Positions 33,828-45,413 of a stretch of DNA of 64,000 nucleotides are shown in pieces (the first letter of the stretch is position 1; the number at the start of each line of letters is the position of its first letter). Origin of the DNA: Polytrichum commune (Eukaryota > Streptophyta > Polytrichopsida > Polytrichales > Polytrichaceae). The position numbers were made by a program, and so were the translations under genes. The stretch spans positions 7,626,001-7,690,000 of the forward strand of contig OX485803.1 of assembly GCA_950295325.1 (NCBI GenBank), read 5' to 3'. Below the pieces are notes generated by a model. It was not told the origin of the DNA. It ran no database searches and saw nothing but the letters and a program-made list of their open reading frames with translations.

Positions 33828-34013
33828 AGATCACATCTTCATTCGGTTGGGCCCTGCCCCTGGCTCCCGCACCTCCTTCATTGAACGGTCTTCCTGCCCG
33901 CACTTGCGTGGAAACTCTTCCACTTTGAGAACTAATATCACAATACCATGCGGGCAGTGAAGGAGGCGTGGGAGGCGAGGGGCCCAGTTAAATGAAGATG
34001 TGATCTAGCCCGG
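33828..34013. repeat. GC-rich imperfect foldback
   Basis: GGGCTAGATCACATCTTCAT at the left is matched by its complement ATGAAGATGTGATCTAGCCC at the right end. The inner arms (GCACCTCCTTCA and TGAAGGAGGCG; CTGCCCGCA and TGCGGGCAG) also pair. The loop is about 60 bp. It could be a foldback MITE or an inverted duplication. Confidence 0.6.
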
Positions 34014-35567
34014 GGCCCTTGTGAAGGGCCAAAAAAAGTTTTGGCTGCATTCTTTTGTTCTTGGTGTGAATGCATATTGTAAAAAAGTGAATAGCATTGG
34101 CGGGGGGTTAAGTTCGATGCCGGGCGGGGGTTCTCGCATCGGTGGCATCAATGTAACACGAGGCCATGTCCACGTGCCTACAATACAATAAAAACCGAGG
34201 GAACCTCCGTGGCCGGGGGGCTTTATTTGGTACCTAGAACACATCATGCTTTCTTTGTCCTCCCCTTTTCAGGTGGAAGGCTTGTGAGGGGGATTAACTT
34301 TAGGCCCCGAGGAAGCCCTAAACAGACACAACTTGCAGCCGGAGGAAAACAATTAGACTTTCCGTTCAAAAATTGGCAGAGCTCCGAATATAAAAATAAG
34401 CGTCCACGAGGATTGCTTTTCCTAAGCAGGCCTCTGTGCAGAGCTGAGCCTCTTAATTAGGGCCCTCATTTGTGGGCGCTTATAGGGTCCTTTCATATTT
34501 AAAGGAACGGGAAGAAAATGACCGACGTTGTTACTTGCATATGAACCGCTTGAAGTTCAAGAGTTTGGGAAAATTACCAATCGTTTAGAGTAACCTATGG
34601 ATTACACTCTAATAAGTTAAGAAAAACAGAAAGATCGCAACATGTAACCGGTTGGATTTGGAATCAACAGGACTTTGATTGATTACTTCAAAATTCTTCT
34701 CCGACACTGAGTTCTTTCCATCTCAAGGGAGTCACGCACAATGAGCGGGGAGAATTGGGTGCAAAATTCAATGTGTTGAAGGTGGAGCATCAGATTGCTC
34801 GTAGTCATAGAAATGTAATACTATAAAGAACGAGGTTGTCATATGCCCTACAAGGTTGGTCCATAGTGCGAGAAGGGCTATCCCATATTGTTTGTGAGAA
34901 CGAAGTTGAAAATGAGCCATAAAGGACAAGGCAAGGGGTGAGGATGCCCATTTCACTCCAAGCATTGTTCATATGCTTTTGTGTATGTATTCTTGTTGGT
35001 GCAATCTCATCTCTAAAACCTATTGAATCCCAATCAAATAGGCATATTAATGTGGAACATAATAATTGTCTAGGGCCCTTGTTAATTCTCTCAATGAGAA
35101 TAAGCTTGGGCCACGTTAACTTTCAGCCCATGCTAGATATCTAGTAGAAAATTATTGCGGGCTACAATAATTGTTGTTCTAGAAAATTAGTGTGGGCGGC
35201 TATTTAATTTTGTGCTACTTTTGAAGTAAGGTGTTTATTTGAATTTATGTAAGGTGTTGGTTGAAAGTCTTCATGAAGACTCGGGGTTTTGGACCCCATG
35301 GTAATTCCACCTTGACTAGAAAATTAGCATGGGCCATACTAATTTTACCCATTCTAAAATTTACACCCACACCAGTAGGGTTGTTTATTCTACTCACAAA
35401 TGAACCAGTTGAGTTTGAGAAATAATCAGTTGAAGTTCAAGACTTCATGACAATTACGCATCATTTTAGAATAATCTATTGAATATCACTCCAATCTAAT
35501 AAAGAAAACCGAAAGATGTCAACATGTAACCAGTTGAACATAGACACCCTAGGATCTTGATCGATCA
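34014..35567. other. Gene-free interval
   Basis: Slightly GC-richer to about 34470, then AT-rich. No coding region, terminal repeats or RNA gene could be supported. Confidence 0.35.
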
Positions 35568-36229
35568 CAATCCCACCTTGATAATATGACACCTCGATTA
35601 TACGACATATTCCCATCAACCAAACTTTATAGTCTTAGTGTACCTCAATATTACGACTATGCTGCTTGTAATACGACATTTTAAGGCCCAGTTTGTCATA
35701 TAAAAGAGGTAGTTGATGTGCATGTATGATGGGACCCATACAAAGGATATACCTTGGGATTGGGAGTTGTTCCAAGCACATAATGAACTCATCGGTCAAT
35801 TAACTTAACTTGACTCAACCTATTTGTTTCAACCCTTGGTTCCAAAACAAATGTTGCACTTTTGAATTTTTGGGGTTGGGTGGAGGTCAAAGGGTTTAGA
35901 AATTGTAGTCGTCCAAGATGGGGTGAGCATTGTAATAGATCAATATTATTGTTATGTTCTTACCACCTAATGTTACATACATGGTACCAATTCGTTGGTC
36001 AAGACTAATTGCTTCATTCTAAGTTCGGTATAAAAAGAAACTTTTGGAATCAGGTCTCTCTTATTTTGATGTTCTACTACTCATCCAAGAACGAGGAAAT
36101 TATTGCCTTGTGTGAGGTATGCTATTGCATGGAGGTCTCAAGTGTGGAGAGAGATGAATCACCAAATCGCACGAAACAACTGCATGATGCCCACAATTTT
36201 ACTTGCATGTTAGAGTGACAATTTTGCCA

Positions 36230-36260
<31 letters not shown>

Positions 36261-37080
36261 AATCAAGAATGAAAGAAGCAACAAATGAATTGGCATGTAT
36301 TGTTAAATTTTTGGAAGTGAAGAAATGCCTATTAAAGAATATATATTGTTGGCATGGGAGGAGGTTGTTCACGCATAGTATGGCGTGGCTGAGTTGGTGG
36401 ATTTGGCATGGAATAGAGAAACCAATTTGCGTTTGGATTTGAATGAAGAGCCAATGGAGGGGATTGATGTGGATTACCAACCAACACCAATAGTCAAGCT
36501 CCCTCAAACCTGTGAGAATGTCCAATTATTATCAAATTTTGATGTGAAACATTCTTTGGAGTTTTCAATTGCAAATGTGATGAACATGCAATCTTTTATG
36601 AATGATGGAGCAAGGTGGTGGTTTTAAACATCAACAAATATCATCATGAGCCAATAGATTCTTATTTGTGTAGCATGTGATATGATGAAGACATCATCAT
36701 GGAATTTCATATATATTACTCCTTATTACGAATGATTGAGCAAGGTGTTGGTTTTCAACATCAACAAATATCATCACGAGCCAATAGATTCTTATTTTTT
36801 GTAGTGTGTGATAAGATGAAAACATCGTCATGGAATTATATACATAGTCCTTATTGTGTGACGTTGTGAGCATATTTCTTCAATAAAATTGCTCTTTCAT
36901 ACTTATATATCTTCATTATGTATACACAACGACACTTTACATTGAAATAGGCCATTTTCTTGGGAAACTTTGATAGTACGACAATTGTGGCCAAAATGTC
37001 ATGTTATTGAGGATACGACACACGGATCGTATGACACTTTCTTGCGTGACCAAACGTATCATATTAAAGAGGGTAAACAT
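35568..37080 (+). mobile_element. Pogo/Tigger-like element with transposase C-terminal remnant
   Basis: The left end reads CAATCCCACCTTGATAATAT and is followed by repeated TACGAC words, as in the other pogo-like elements here. The right end carries GTACGACA and TTGAGGATACGACAC, ending near AAGAGGGTAAACAT before a TA. Inside, 36385-36627 encodes an acidic transposase tail (LDLNEEPMEGIDVDYQP, then EFSIANVMNMQSFMND), similar in position and character to the end of the 40.4-kb transposase. An ATG/GAT trinucleotide run at 36227-36261 encodes an Asp tract just upstream. The catalytic core is gone. Confidence 0.6.
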
Positions 37081-38408
37081 TATGCTAAAAAATGTCTTGG
37101 ACATTGATCACGCAACACGCTATGCTATTATTTGGGATGGATGCATGCACGCAACATTGGTAAAGGATGCTATGACCAAACGGTCAAAGTGTCATGGCAA
37201 CATGGTTCAAGGACAAAAAGTAGTATAAAATAAAATTGTTACCAGCATCAATTTCATACAAAAACACTTAATGTGACCCACACTAACTTTAAACTATAGA
37301 TTTGGCATGAGCTGAGAATCAACGGGGGTTCTAGATAATCATTGTGACTCGCATTAATAGGACAATGTAGTGTAGGGGATGTGAAATTTTGAATGTTATA
37401 GATAGTCTAGGGCAAGCCTCACAAAGAACGTACATGATTGTACAATACCACAAAAGATGCATCATAGAGGACTCTATTTGGACAAGAAATGTTCATTCTT
37501 TCCCCCTCGTGTTCTACCACTTGGTATTCTTACATTGGTTAAGACCATCATGAATCCCATATGGAAACTACGTTCCAGCCCTAGTGTATGTAAATTGGTA
37601 TGCACAATTAGGTTGCCTTCACAAATAGGTTGCCTCTTTAGCCATGCGAATTACATAGGGTTGAAACCTTATCACAAATTATAACTTTATGTATTCATTT
37701 GTATAGCAACCACGGTTTTGAAAAGTTACGTATTTTGTTATCGTGATAATAAATATTCACTATAGTGTGGAATGTTAATAAATCAACATGAGCGACCTAA
37801 TAGCACACATCAAGTGTAAGCTATATGTGTCTTATTTGGTTACTTCTATTAGTTAGACACCTATGATTGAGTGGTATGTTTGTGTTTGATTCCGATAATG
37901 GACAGGTACCAACAACACATATGATTTAAAGAGATTGGATCGCGTACTAAAAATATGGTAATTAATTTGAGTTTAATAGTCAAACATATGTGGTGATGGT
38001 GGTGGGGGGGTATATGACCATTTAGTAAACACAAGAATATTGAATTTGATAATGAATAAGATATTTCTCAATGATGCAATGCCTTTTTGATTGGCCTCTT
38101 AGCAAATTATTGAACCATCCAATCAAAGTTGGTTTTTTCTCCAGGAGAATCAAATTTAGGCCTTGGATGGGCATTCTTTTTTGAGTCCCCTTGGTTTATG
38201 CGTTAGTTCTCTTGAGGTGATTTTTTCCCCCTTGCAATTGATTTTTTTTCAATTTGTACTAGAAATAAAATAAAATACCAAATAAGGCATTCACATGAGC
38301 TCCAAAAATCACAAGGGAAGTGGCTGCACCCTTAGTCCTAGTTAATTTAGACATGCTAACAAACTTATATTGTACTACTCGCATGTTTCATATACTAGGA
38401 GGAGTGAG
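37081..38408. other. Gene-free interval
   Basis: AT-rich intergenic DNA; no supportable feature. Confidence 0.35.
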
Positions 38409-39597
38409 CTACACTAACCATGTTATTTAGTGCCACGAATTCCAATGGTCTTGCTCAATTGTAAACCTTGGTATAGTGTCACCAATACTAATGGGTGACC
38501 CAACATTACTTGTCAGTCCTTGTAATTTTTGTGGAAGATTCTAGGTTTACTACATTGCAATTGCGGTCACTCACCAAATGATTTTTCATTCAACGACAGA
38601 GATACATGGCCCCACTTACTATCCACGCGTGAACACCCATACCTAAAAGGCTTAAGAATAGCTCGCCATAATAAAGCGGTACACCTCATCACCAAAACAC
38701 TACAAGCCAACAAACACACCTGATTCTACACACTAACAAATGCAGGAAATCTCAACAACATGAACCAAGAACAAACAATCCCATAATGGCTCATAAAATG
38801 TACATGCCCACAAACAATTTGCCAATGCCAAGCCAAATTAAGACTGGATATCCTAAGTATACTAGGCGCCCCAAACCACACACCAACACCTTTACTACCA
38901 TCCCACACACACATAATACAATTCATTGAATTCACATATTGCCATGACAAATTTCCCGAGCAAGCCCTCATGCACAAACACACCATATACGACCCATTAA
39001 TTAACAACATACAAAATCAAGGATGGAAAACGAACCCCCTCATCACTATCACAGCTGGCGTTCGAGGAGCTATACACGAACAATCCATTAACAAGCTAAC
39101 CAACCTTAAAATCCCAAAGTCCAACATCAAAACCCTCATGAAAAATATACACCAAAATGCCATTAAATATCTTACCTACCTCGTTCTCAACAAAAGAAAA
39201 CTTGAAAATAAACAAGCTACTATCACACCTCCCTAAAACAAAGGGACTAAAACAAAACACTAGAGCCCACCTCCCAAAGAGGCATAAACCCTCATACTAC
39301 AACATGGTCCGCCGTGTTAAGTATTTGGATAACGGGCTCATATTCATGCCAGTACCGTGTATGGGCGTTATTTTTGTCTTCTTTATATTCTTTTTCTTTT
39401 TCATTCAAATTTTAATCATCCATGTCAATATTTCATCACAAGTTGTTGACAAGAGAAGGCAGGGTTTTGGCCGATGGATGAACTCATCCATCATCCATGA
39501 GAGTATTTGTAACCTTATTCATAAGAAGTGTCCTCCAAAAAGTTAGCAAAGCGACATTAAACACCATATGACACAAAATATTGTATTTTTAGTGTAG
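38409..39597. mobile_element. MITE interrupted by a LINE copy
   Basis: The ends are CTACACTAA (38409) and TTTAGTGTAG (39597). Removing 38594-39408 leaves a sequence that aligns throughout with 56069-56374: AGTGTCACCAA, GACCCAACATTA, CATCCATCATCCATGA, CGACATTAAACACCATA versus GACATGAAACGCCATA. It is a non-coding MITE-like repeat of about 375 bp. Confidence 0.75.
38594..39396 (+). mobile_element. 5'-truncated LINE (third copy) with 12-bp target duplication
   Basis: An 803-bp insertion bracketed by TTTTTCATTCAA at 38582-38593 and 39397-39408. It encodes the ORF2 C-terminus in the plus direction: DTWPHLLS (after the CCHC finger), LRIARHNKAV, a Cys-rich CTCPQTICQCQAKLRLDIL, QFIEFTYCHDKF, YDPLINNIQNQGWKTNPLI and TITAGVRG, ending near 39235. 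In-frame stops (near 38718 and 38794) make it dead. Compared with the other copies it is a diverged subfamily. Its RPD position reads RLD. Confidence 0.85.
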
Positions 39598-40032
39598 TTG
39601 AAGAAAAAGCAACCCTTGAAGAGCCACCCACCTACCTTAAGTGAAATAAAGCGGCCTCTAGCGGTACCGCTAGTACTCTATGTACATTGGGTGATGCATG
39701 CGTGTTGTTATTGATTGATATCTACATGATCCATGCATCATGACCGATCGAGATCGAGCTTCCTTCCAATTCGGGTGAGTGATTATTTATTAGGGTTTCG
39801 TTTCGCAACTTCATTGCAAAAATGTCAACTCCGCCGTCCCAGGGGTTATTATTTAGCTTAGTTAGTGTTTGGCTTATCCTGTCTCCAAGTTTCTACCCTT
39901 CCATGCATCATCACTTCCGAGCACAACTCTTTGTCTTTGGAGAAGGAAGTTGATGCATGCATGCATGGCATGGCTGCTTGATTGGTGGTGAACACAATTG
40001 CGGCTGTTGTATTAGGAGGCACTAAATAACTA

Positions 40033-41370
40033 CACCCTAACCTTGATAATGTCACACCCTCCGTTTCACCAAAAATTGTGATATAAACAAGGTGTGACAT
40101 ACTTGATAATGTCACATTTTGTGCATAATGTGATATTATAAAAAAATATGTAGAAAATCAAAATATAATTACAATTTTTAAAAAATAACAAATACGAGAC
40201 TTCAATGTTTTTGAATGTAAAATCTAATTCAAAATTGTGAATAACAACAAGAGCACATCATAATGTGTCATTGAGATCAGGTAAAGACCTCTCACTAGAG
40301 ACAAAGAAGTTTCTAATGTCACATTGTTTTGTTGATGTTAAATGTGCAACACCAGTTCTAATGAGTTTGTCATGATTTTTTTTCCATTTCTAACAACTCA
40401 TGAGTGCTGAAAATCTGAGAACCTTGGCTAGCCATAAAATTCAAAACATCTTTAGCATTATTTTGTGCATCGCTTAGCTTCACTACTTTAGACTCATCAT
40501 CACTGCTATCAACAATCAATGGGTCCACTTCCATGGAATAAAGAACATGTTCGCCATCTTGCACTAATTGCACAAGCTCCACCTCAAAATCATCTTCACC
40601 TTCCATGTTTATGTAGTCCAAAGGACAAAGCTTTTCTACAGGCTTGCCTTCAACATCCAAACCCAAATTTAATGCGGCGATGAGTCTACCCAATTCCAAA
40701 GTTGCTTCCTCCATTTTGGACTTCATACGTTCGTCAAGATTGTTTAAATCTGCATTCCACTCTGCAGGCAATATGGCGGACTTTCTCCAACAATTTCTAA
40801 TGGTTTGATCATCTAATTCATGCCATGCCGCCACACACCATAGCATAGCTTGAAATACATGAACATTCAATTTCCCCAAATCTTCATTTGAGTTGTTATC
40901 AATTTGTTGCAAAGTCCAGGCAACAAGCTTGCGCTTATAACACATTTTGAATGCTGCAATCACTCCTTGATCCAAAGGTTGAACAACTGAAGTCACATTT
41001 GGTGGAAGGAACAAGATAGTGATATGGGAGAGTACAAAAGCATTAAACCCATCTATAACTTTCTTGACCTCACCATGAATATCATGCCGAAAGCATTGAA
41101 TGAGAGCTCATTCAATGACCCCCAATATGCTTTGCTTTAGCCCATGCTCACCCATGAACAATAATATCGAACCCATGCCCACCCATACAATCCATCCATA
41201 CTTGATATTATCACATTTACACTACGGATTTTGAAAAAAAATAGTGACATTATCAAGGGTGATAGGGATAATAACGAGGGAGTTTTACACTATGAAAATC
41301 GGTTTCAAACTTTTAGGTGACAATATCAAGGTGTTCTATTAACAAGGGTGACATTATCAAGGTTAGACTG
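40033..41370 (-). mobile_element. Pogo/Tigger-like element with TA duplication
   Basis: The ends are inverted repeats flanked by TA (40031-40032 and 41371-41372). The left inner sequence CTAACCTTGATAATGTCAC is the complement of the right GTGACATTATCAAGGTTAG. A second, subterminal set of TTGATAATGTCACA words lies near 40100 and its inverse near 41250. TA target and repeated GATAAT-type termini are typical of pogo/Tigger elements. Only the 3' third of the transposase remains. Confidence 0.8.
40370..41014 (-). pseudogene. Pogo/Tigger-like transposase, C-terminal 214 codons
   Basis: The frame opens with LPPNVTSVVQPLDQGVIAAF, the conserved block carrying the last catalytic acidic position region of DDE_1 (Tigger, jerky, CENP-B-type) transposases. 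It continues with CYKRKLVAWTL, AWHELDDQTIRNCWRKS and an acidic tail ending FSTHELLEMEKKS. The N-terminal helix-turn-helix and most of the catalytic core are absent; just upstream (41014-41200) only frame-broken relics (NAFVLSHITI-type) remain. The frame itself is uninterrupted, so decay is recent or the fragment is under weak constraint. Relatives are at 3.3-4.7 and 35.6-37.1 kb. Confidence 0.8.
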
Positions 41371-41559
41371 TACTAGGAAAAGGTGGGCCAAGGGTAAATG
41401 ACACCATTCTCACCAATCTAACACGTGTCAGATTCCAGTGGGGGTAGTTTTGGCCACAAGAAAGTGGTGTCATCCTGGATGCGGTCTGCTGCTAGGGGTA
41501 GGTTGAAGGCCTCTAGGAACCAAAAGATACCGAGCTAGACGAGGTAAACATCAACATTA

Positions 41560-42035
41560 GTGTTGGTTTACACCATGGACCTTGAAGTCGGACCATGGAA
41601 GATGGCCTTTTTCCATGGTCTGATTTCTTCAAAAATCAACTTACGAAGCCTTTGGGCCCCTCGTTAGGCGTAAACCGAATGTGGACTAAGACGAATGACC
41701 ATGCACCAAAAAGTGAATGTGTTGATTTATTTTTTAAATATGTGTCCAAAAATAATAGTTTCGGCAAGATTCAAGTTTGACCATTATTTTGTCTTCTCTT
41801 CCCCCCCCCCAAAAAAAAACAATTAATTAAAAAATTATCGTAGCAATATATTCTCTACCATGAGCCCTTGCCTTTTTCTACCATAGCACCTCTTTTGCCT
41901 CTCCCACCGCAAAACCCGTTGGATAATGTTGGTGGATAATGTAGGCCTTCAAATATGTCTTTTTGGGACCTTGAACTCCATGCTCACTCTGACATTTCTT
42001 TTCCCTAGGTGTAAAGCGGAGTAGTCCTCGGATGA
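41560..42035. repeat. Dispersed repeat family D, copy 2 (inverted)
   Basis: Inverted counterpart of 26380-26945. It has a C/A homopolymer junction at about 41803-41819 where copy 1 has its TTC microsatellite. No coding capacity. Confidence 0.5.
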
Positions 42036-42866
42036 GTTCAACAACCAATCACAAATTTTTATAGAGCCTTGGGACAACTTCATGGTCCTTTGTGTAAACA
42101 ACCTCCTTAGGCACGTGATAAGTACCATGCGAGGTGAGGTAAACCTCGTCAAGAAATAAATACATAAAGGCTAAAATTGTATGCTTAACACTAGGGGAAG
42201 GCCATCCATTCTCAACTGATAACCCACCCACACTCATTGGTACGGGCCACCAGTGAACGATTCCTACCAACAAGGGCCAATGTTCGAATCGGTTTCACCA
42301 GTGAGAGTCATTGGTTCCAATCACTGTCGATACTCACTGTTCAATGGTGACCCGCACTAGTAAGTGTGGGTGGACTATAAACGTCCCCGTGGAGAGGTAG
42401 AGAAATTGCAAGGCTTATTTACAAAGGTAGGATTCAAACATGGCAACTTGAGGGTGCTCACATGCATGAATACCTTATCCAAGACCCAACACCATGGCAA
42501 TTTGATTGCATTTGTTGTACTATCACATACATATCGAGACTACGTGCTTGGAGCTTTGTACATTGGGGGTCAAAATCCTAGTGTTTCCAAGCCCAACTAA
42601 TTATATGTTGTGAGCTCGGTTTTTCCTTAGTCACTCAAGGCATGTTCTATAGATTCCTCTAAAACAGTCTGCAATTCTCTTGAAGACTTGAACTTCAACT
42701 GGTTACTTCTCAAACTCAACCAGTTCATTGGTTAGTTGCAGTTGGTTCTCCATCTTCATTGCACTGGTGTGTGTAATTAGGTTGCCTTTGCGAATAGGCC
42801 ACCTCTTTACCCATCCACTTACCTCGGGCGGAAATTAGATTACAAAAATGTATAATTTTGATCAAT
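42036..42866. other. Gene-free interval
   Basis: No gene or defined element. Some words (CAAACTCAACCAGTTCATTG, TTCAACTGGTTACTTCTCAA) recur in inverted form near 35400 and 52330, pointing to another low-copy dispersed repeat. Confidence 0.35.
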
Positions 42867-43015
42867 CATAACATTATTCAGATCCATAAGAGTGTTATGT
42901 GGGACTAACATTATTTTGTAGAATATTCCCCACATTCGAACTGAAAAATGTGGGGATATTCTGCAAAATACTATTAGTCGCACATAACATTATCATGGAT
43001 ATGAATAATGTTATG
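42867..43015. mobile_element. Palindromic 149-bp MITE, copy B
   Basis: Same CATAACATTATTCA ends and same foldback layout as 6127-6272. The centre here is CCCCACATTCGAACTGAAAA, with a stem of CCCCACATT/AATGTGGGG. Confidence 0.75.
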
Positions 43016-43191
43016 TTGATCCATACATAAACTCCAGTATAAGTTATAATAGTTATTGTATTGTTTTATTATTTTAGTAATTGTGTAAATAGTGTGGAAT
43101 GTTGATATATTAGCGCGGGGCAACCTAATCGCACATATCAATATAGTTATAGGCTTGTGGTTCACTTCTCAAATTTTCACTACACTTATTA

Positions 43192-43390
43192 CCCCAATTA
43201 GTGTGTGTTACTATTCAGAGTTACGTAGTGTAGTAGCATCTTACTCGAGAGTTCAATTTTTACTAACGAAATTCAATAGGTTGTTCGGATATTATAGAAA
43301 ATAAATGATTTCCCTCAGTAAAGTATACATTCTCATTGAACAATTGTAGCATTGGGTAACTCCAAATAGTAACACACATTGATTTGGGGT
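43192..43390. mobile_element. 199-bp MITE with long inverted ends
   Basis: ACCCCAATTAGTGTGTGTTA at the left pairs with TAACACACATTGATTTGGGGT at the right, and inner GAGTTAC/GTAACTC blocks also pair. Related ends occur near 1092-1288 and 28931. Confidence 0.65.
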
Positions 43391-44039
43391 GTGTGTTTGG
43401 GGGGGGGGGGGGGGAGGAGGTGATAGTTGAGGTGGGGTTAAAAGTGCAACACGAGTAATTGTTTTTTTTTATTGTGCGTGCGCTCACTAGTAGGTGTGGT
43501 CACATGTCATTGTAGCTCTCGGATTAGTTAGTGACAACCACCCATCATACTTTTTTATTAAATATTTTTTTAATCAAGATTTGGTGTCATTTTCATGACA
43601 CCGTCCACAAACGCACCCTACGTAGTCATGCGTTGCGACTGTGTATGTGACATTGTCATGCACAGGTGCTCCCACTTGTGAGGGCACCAAAGCTAATACC
43701 ATGCCCACGCTAGGGCTGGTCGCTGCTCATTGGCAGTAGGAGAGTTCCTCTTGATAGGGAATGATCATGTCTTTCCAAAAAGTTTACAGTAGAATTCAAG
43801 ACCAAATAACTTCAAAATCAACGATCCTATTGACCAAGAGAAAAAATTATGAACCTAATGGATTTACACTTTGGTATGTATATAAGATATGAAAAAAATA
43901 AAGTGGCACTTATGTGGCACCGTTAAATGCCATGTGTAACCCTAGCCCTTAAGTTTAGGGTTGCTTGCCATGATATTCACTTGTTCCTTCGACTTGCTCG
44001 GAGCAAGTGTTCATTTGCGGCAACGTTTATACCTACTTA
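43391..44039. other. Gene-free interval
   Basis: A G-run at about 43398-43414 and AT-rich DNA. TTA at 44037-44039 is the left target copy of the foldback element that follows. Confidence 0.4.
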
Positions 44040-44556
44040 GGGCATCGCCAGTGGATCTAGGTAAAGCTCACTGCAAACCAAAACCTATCTTTTGACTGAC
44101 CTAAAATTAGAAACTGAAATTACCATCATTAGAAGCACACCTAAATAAACGTGAGATATTTCTCAAGAAAAAAGAATTGTAAAAATTTGACGTAGGTGAA
44201 ATCCCTCATTGAAAACACCACATTTTCAAAATTTAGAGGGAGTGCACCAAATCTTGCTTAAAAATGGACAAATCCTCCCACACTCCCTCTAAATGTCAAA
44301 AATTTGGAGGGAGTGTGGGAGGATCTTTCCATTTTAAAGCAAGATTTGGTGCACTCCCTCTAAATTTTGAAAATGTGGTGTTTTCAATGAGGGATTTCAC
44401 CTACGTCAAATTTTTACAATTCTTTTTTCTTGAGAAATATCTCACGTTTATTTAGGTGTGCTTCTAATGATGGTAATTTCAGTTTCTAATTTTAGGTCAG
44501 TCAAAAGATAGGTTTTGGTTTGCAGTGAGCTTTACCTAGATCCACTGGCGATGCCC
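44040..44556. mobile_element. 517-bp near-perfect foldback MITE, TTA duplication
   Basis: The whole element is one inverted repeat with arms of about 240-250 bp. It runs from GGGCATCGCCAGTGGATCTA at the left to the exact complement ending CCACTGGCGATGCCC at the right, with the centre near 44298. TTA flanks both ends (44037-44039 and 44557-44559). GGGC termini and a TTA duplication fit PIF/Harbinger (Tourist-type). Very few mismatches are visible, so insertion was recent. A transcript through it would form a long hairpin. Confidence 0.9.
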
Positions 44557-44958
44557 TTAGTACTAGGTTCATGTTAAAAGGATGGAATATCAGAGACTCG
44601 CTAACCTAATCTGCATCTCTAAAGCTTGTCCAATACCTAAACTCAAATTCGCTTGTACTTGAGATTTGTGGCCCTATTGCAGTACAACTCCGCATACATA
44701 CTTTTGATTGTTGGATCAGCTCGAAATTGGCTTATCAGCTAGCATTCGCAAATCATTCAAATTATTGTTTTATATTTAGAGAGTGGAGCTTGTATGCACG
44801 ATGTATTGGAGGGGAAGTGTATTTTATATTTTCATTTTAAGTAGTCACACATGCCTTCATAGGCAGGTTCCATGTTGAGCCTAGAACAACGTCTCTCTAT
44901 ATATATATCGATGTAGCACTTGTCTTTTTGGTATTTATTCTAAATGCAAGCCTTGCCT
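44557..44958. other. Gene-free interval
   Basis: AT-rich spacer between the foldback element and the second LINE copy; a short TA run lies at about 44896-44908. Confidence 0.4.
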
Positions 44959-44985
44959 TATATTACTCAAAGATAGATAGAAACT

Positions 44986-45006
44986 CCGGTCCCTTTTAGG
45001 GGCCGG
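44986..45006 (-). promoter_or_regulatory. 3'-terminal hairpin of the LINE, copy 2
   Basis: CCGGTCCC-TTTTA-GGGGCCGG occupies the same position as the hairpin at 7721-7740. It is followed on the plus strand by the shared GTGAAT...GTGTC.GTTCG block. The loop and some stem bases differ, one pair changing on both sides. In the RNA sense one C-A mismatch is present. Confidence 0.65.
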
Positions 45007-45184
45007 CGTGAATAGAGTGTCCGTTCGTAATGCCAACAACCCGATGCCCACAGGACATGGGGAAGTTGGGACAAAACTACTCTCCTCTTTTGAGGATGGA
45101 CACTATAGTAACCGAGAAACAAATAACGTGGGCCGATCATGGCCCACGGCGGTGCATGCCTTTTAGGTATAATTAGTGTTTTTG

Positions 45185-45375
45185 TTATGAGAGTGAACGC
45201 CAAGTCATGATTCCTCGGTTGGTTGTGGGAGGATGTTTGAGTTAAGACGTTCCAGGTTCGATTTCAGTTGAGTCCATATGATCGTCTAAAATGTAACGCG
45301 TGACTTGGTGCTGCAAGTGAGTAAAAGGCAGGAAATTTGTACCAACCAACCGGCACCAATCCCTCATTTTGAGCT
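45185..45375 (+). mobile_element. tRNA-derived SINE-like element, copy 2, in the LINE 3' UTR
   Basis: B box GGTTCGATTTC (45255-45265), preceded by ACGCCAAGTCATGATTCCTC, which corresponds to the CCGCCGAGTCATAAGGC head of the copy at 27355. This accounts for most of the ~220 bp by which the 3' UTR exceeds that of the large LINE. Confidence 0.55.
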
Positions 45376-45413
45376 GTAAATAGATACTAAATATTATATA
45401 AGTTTTTTGGGTT

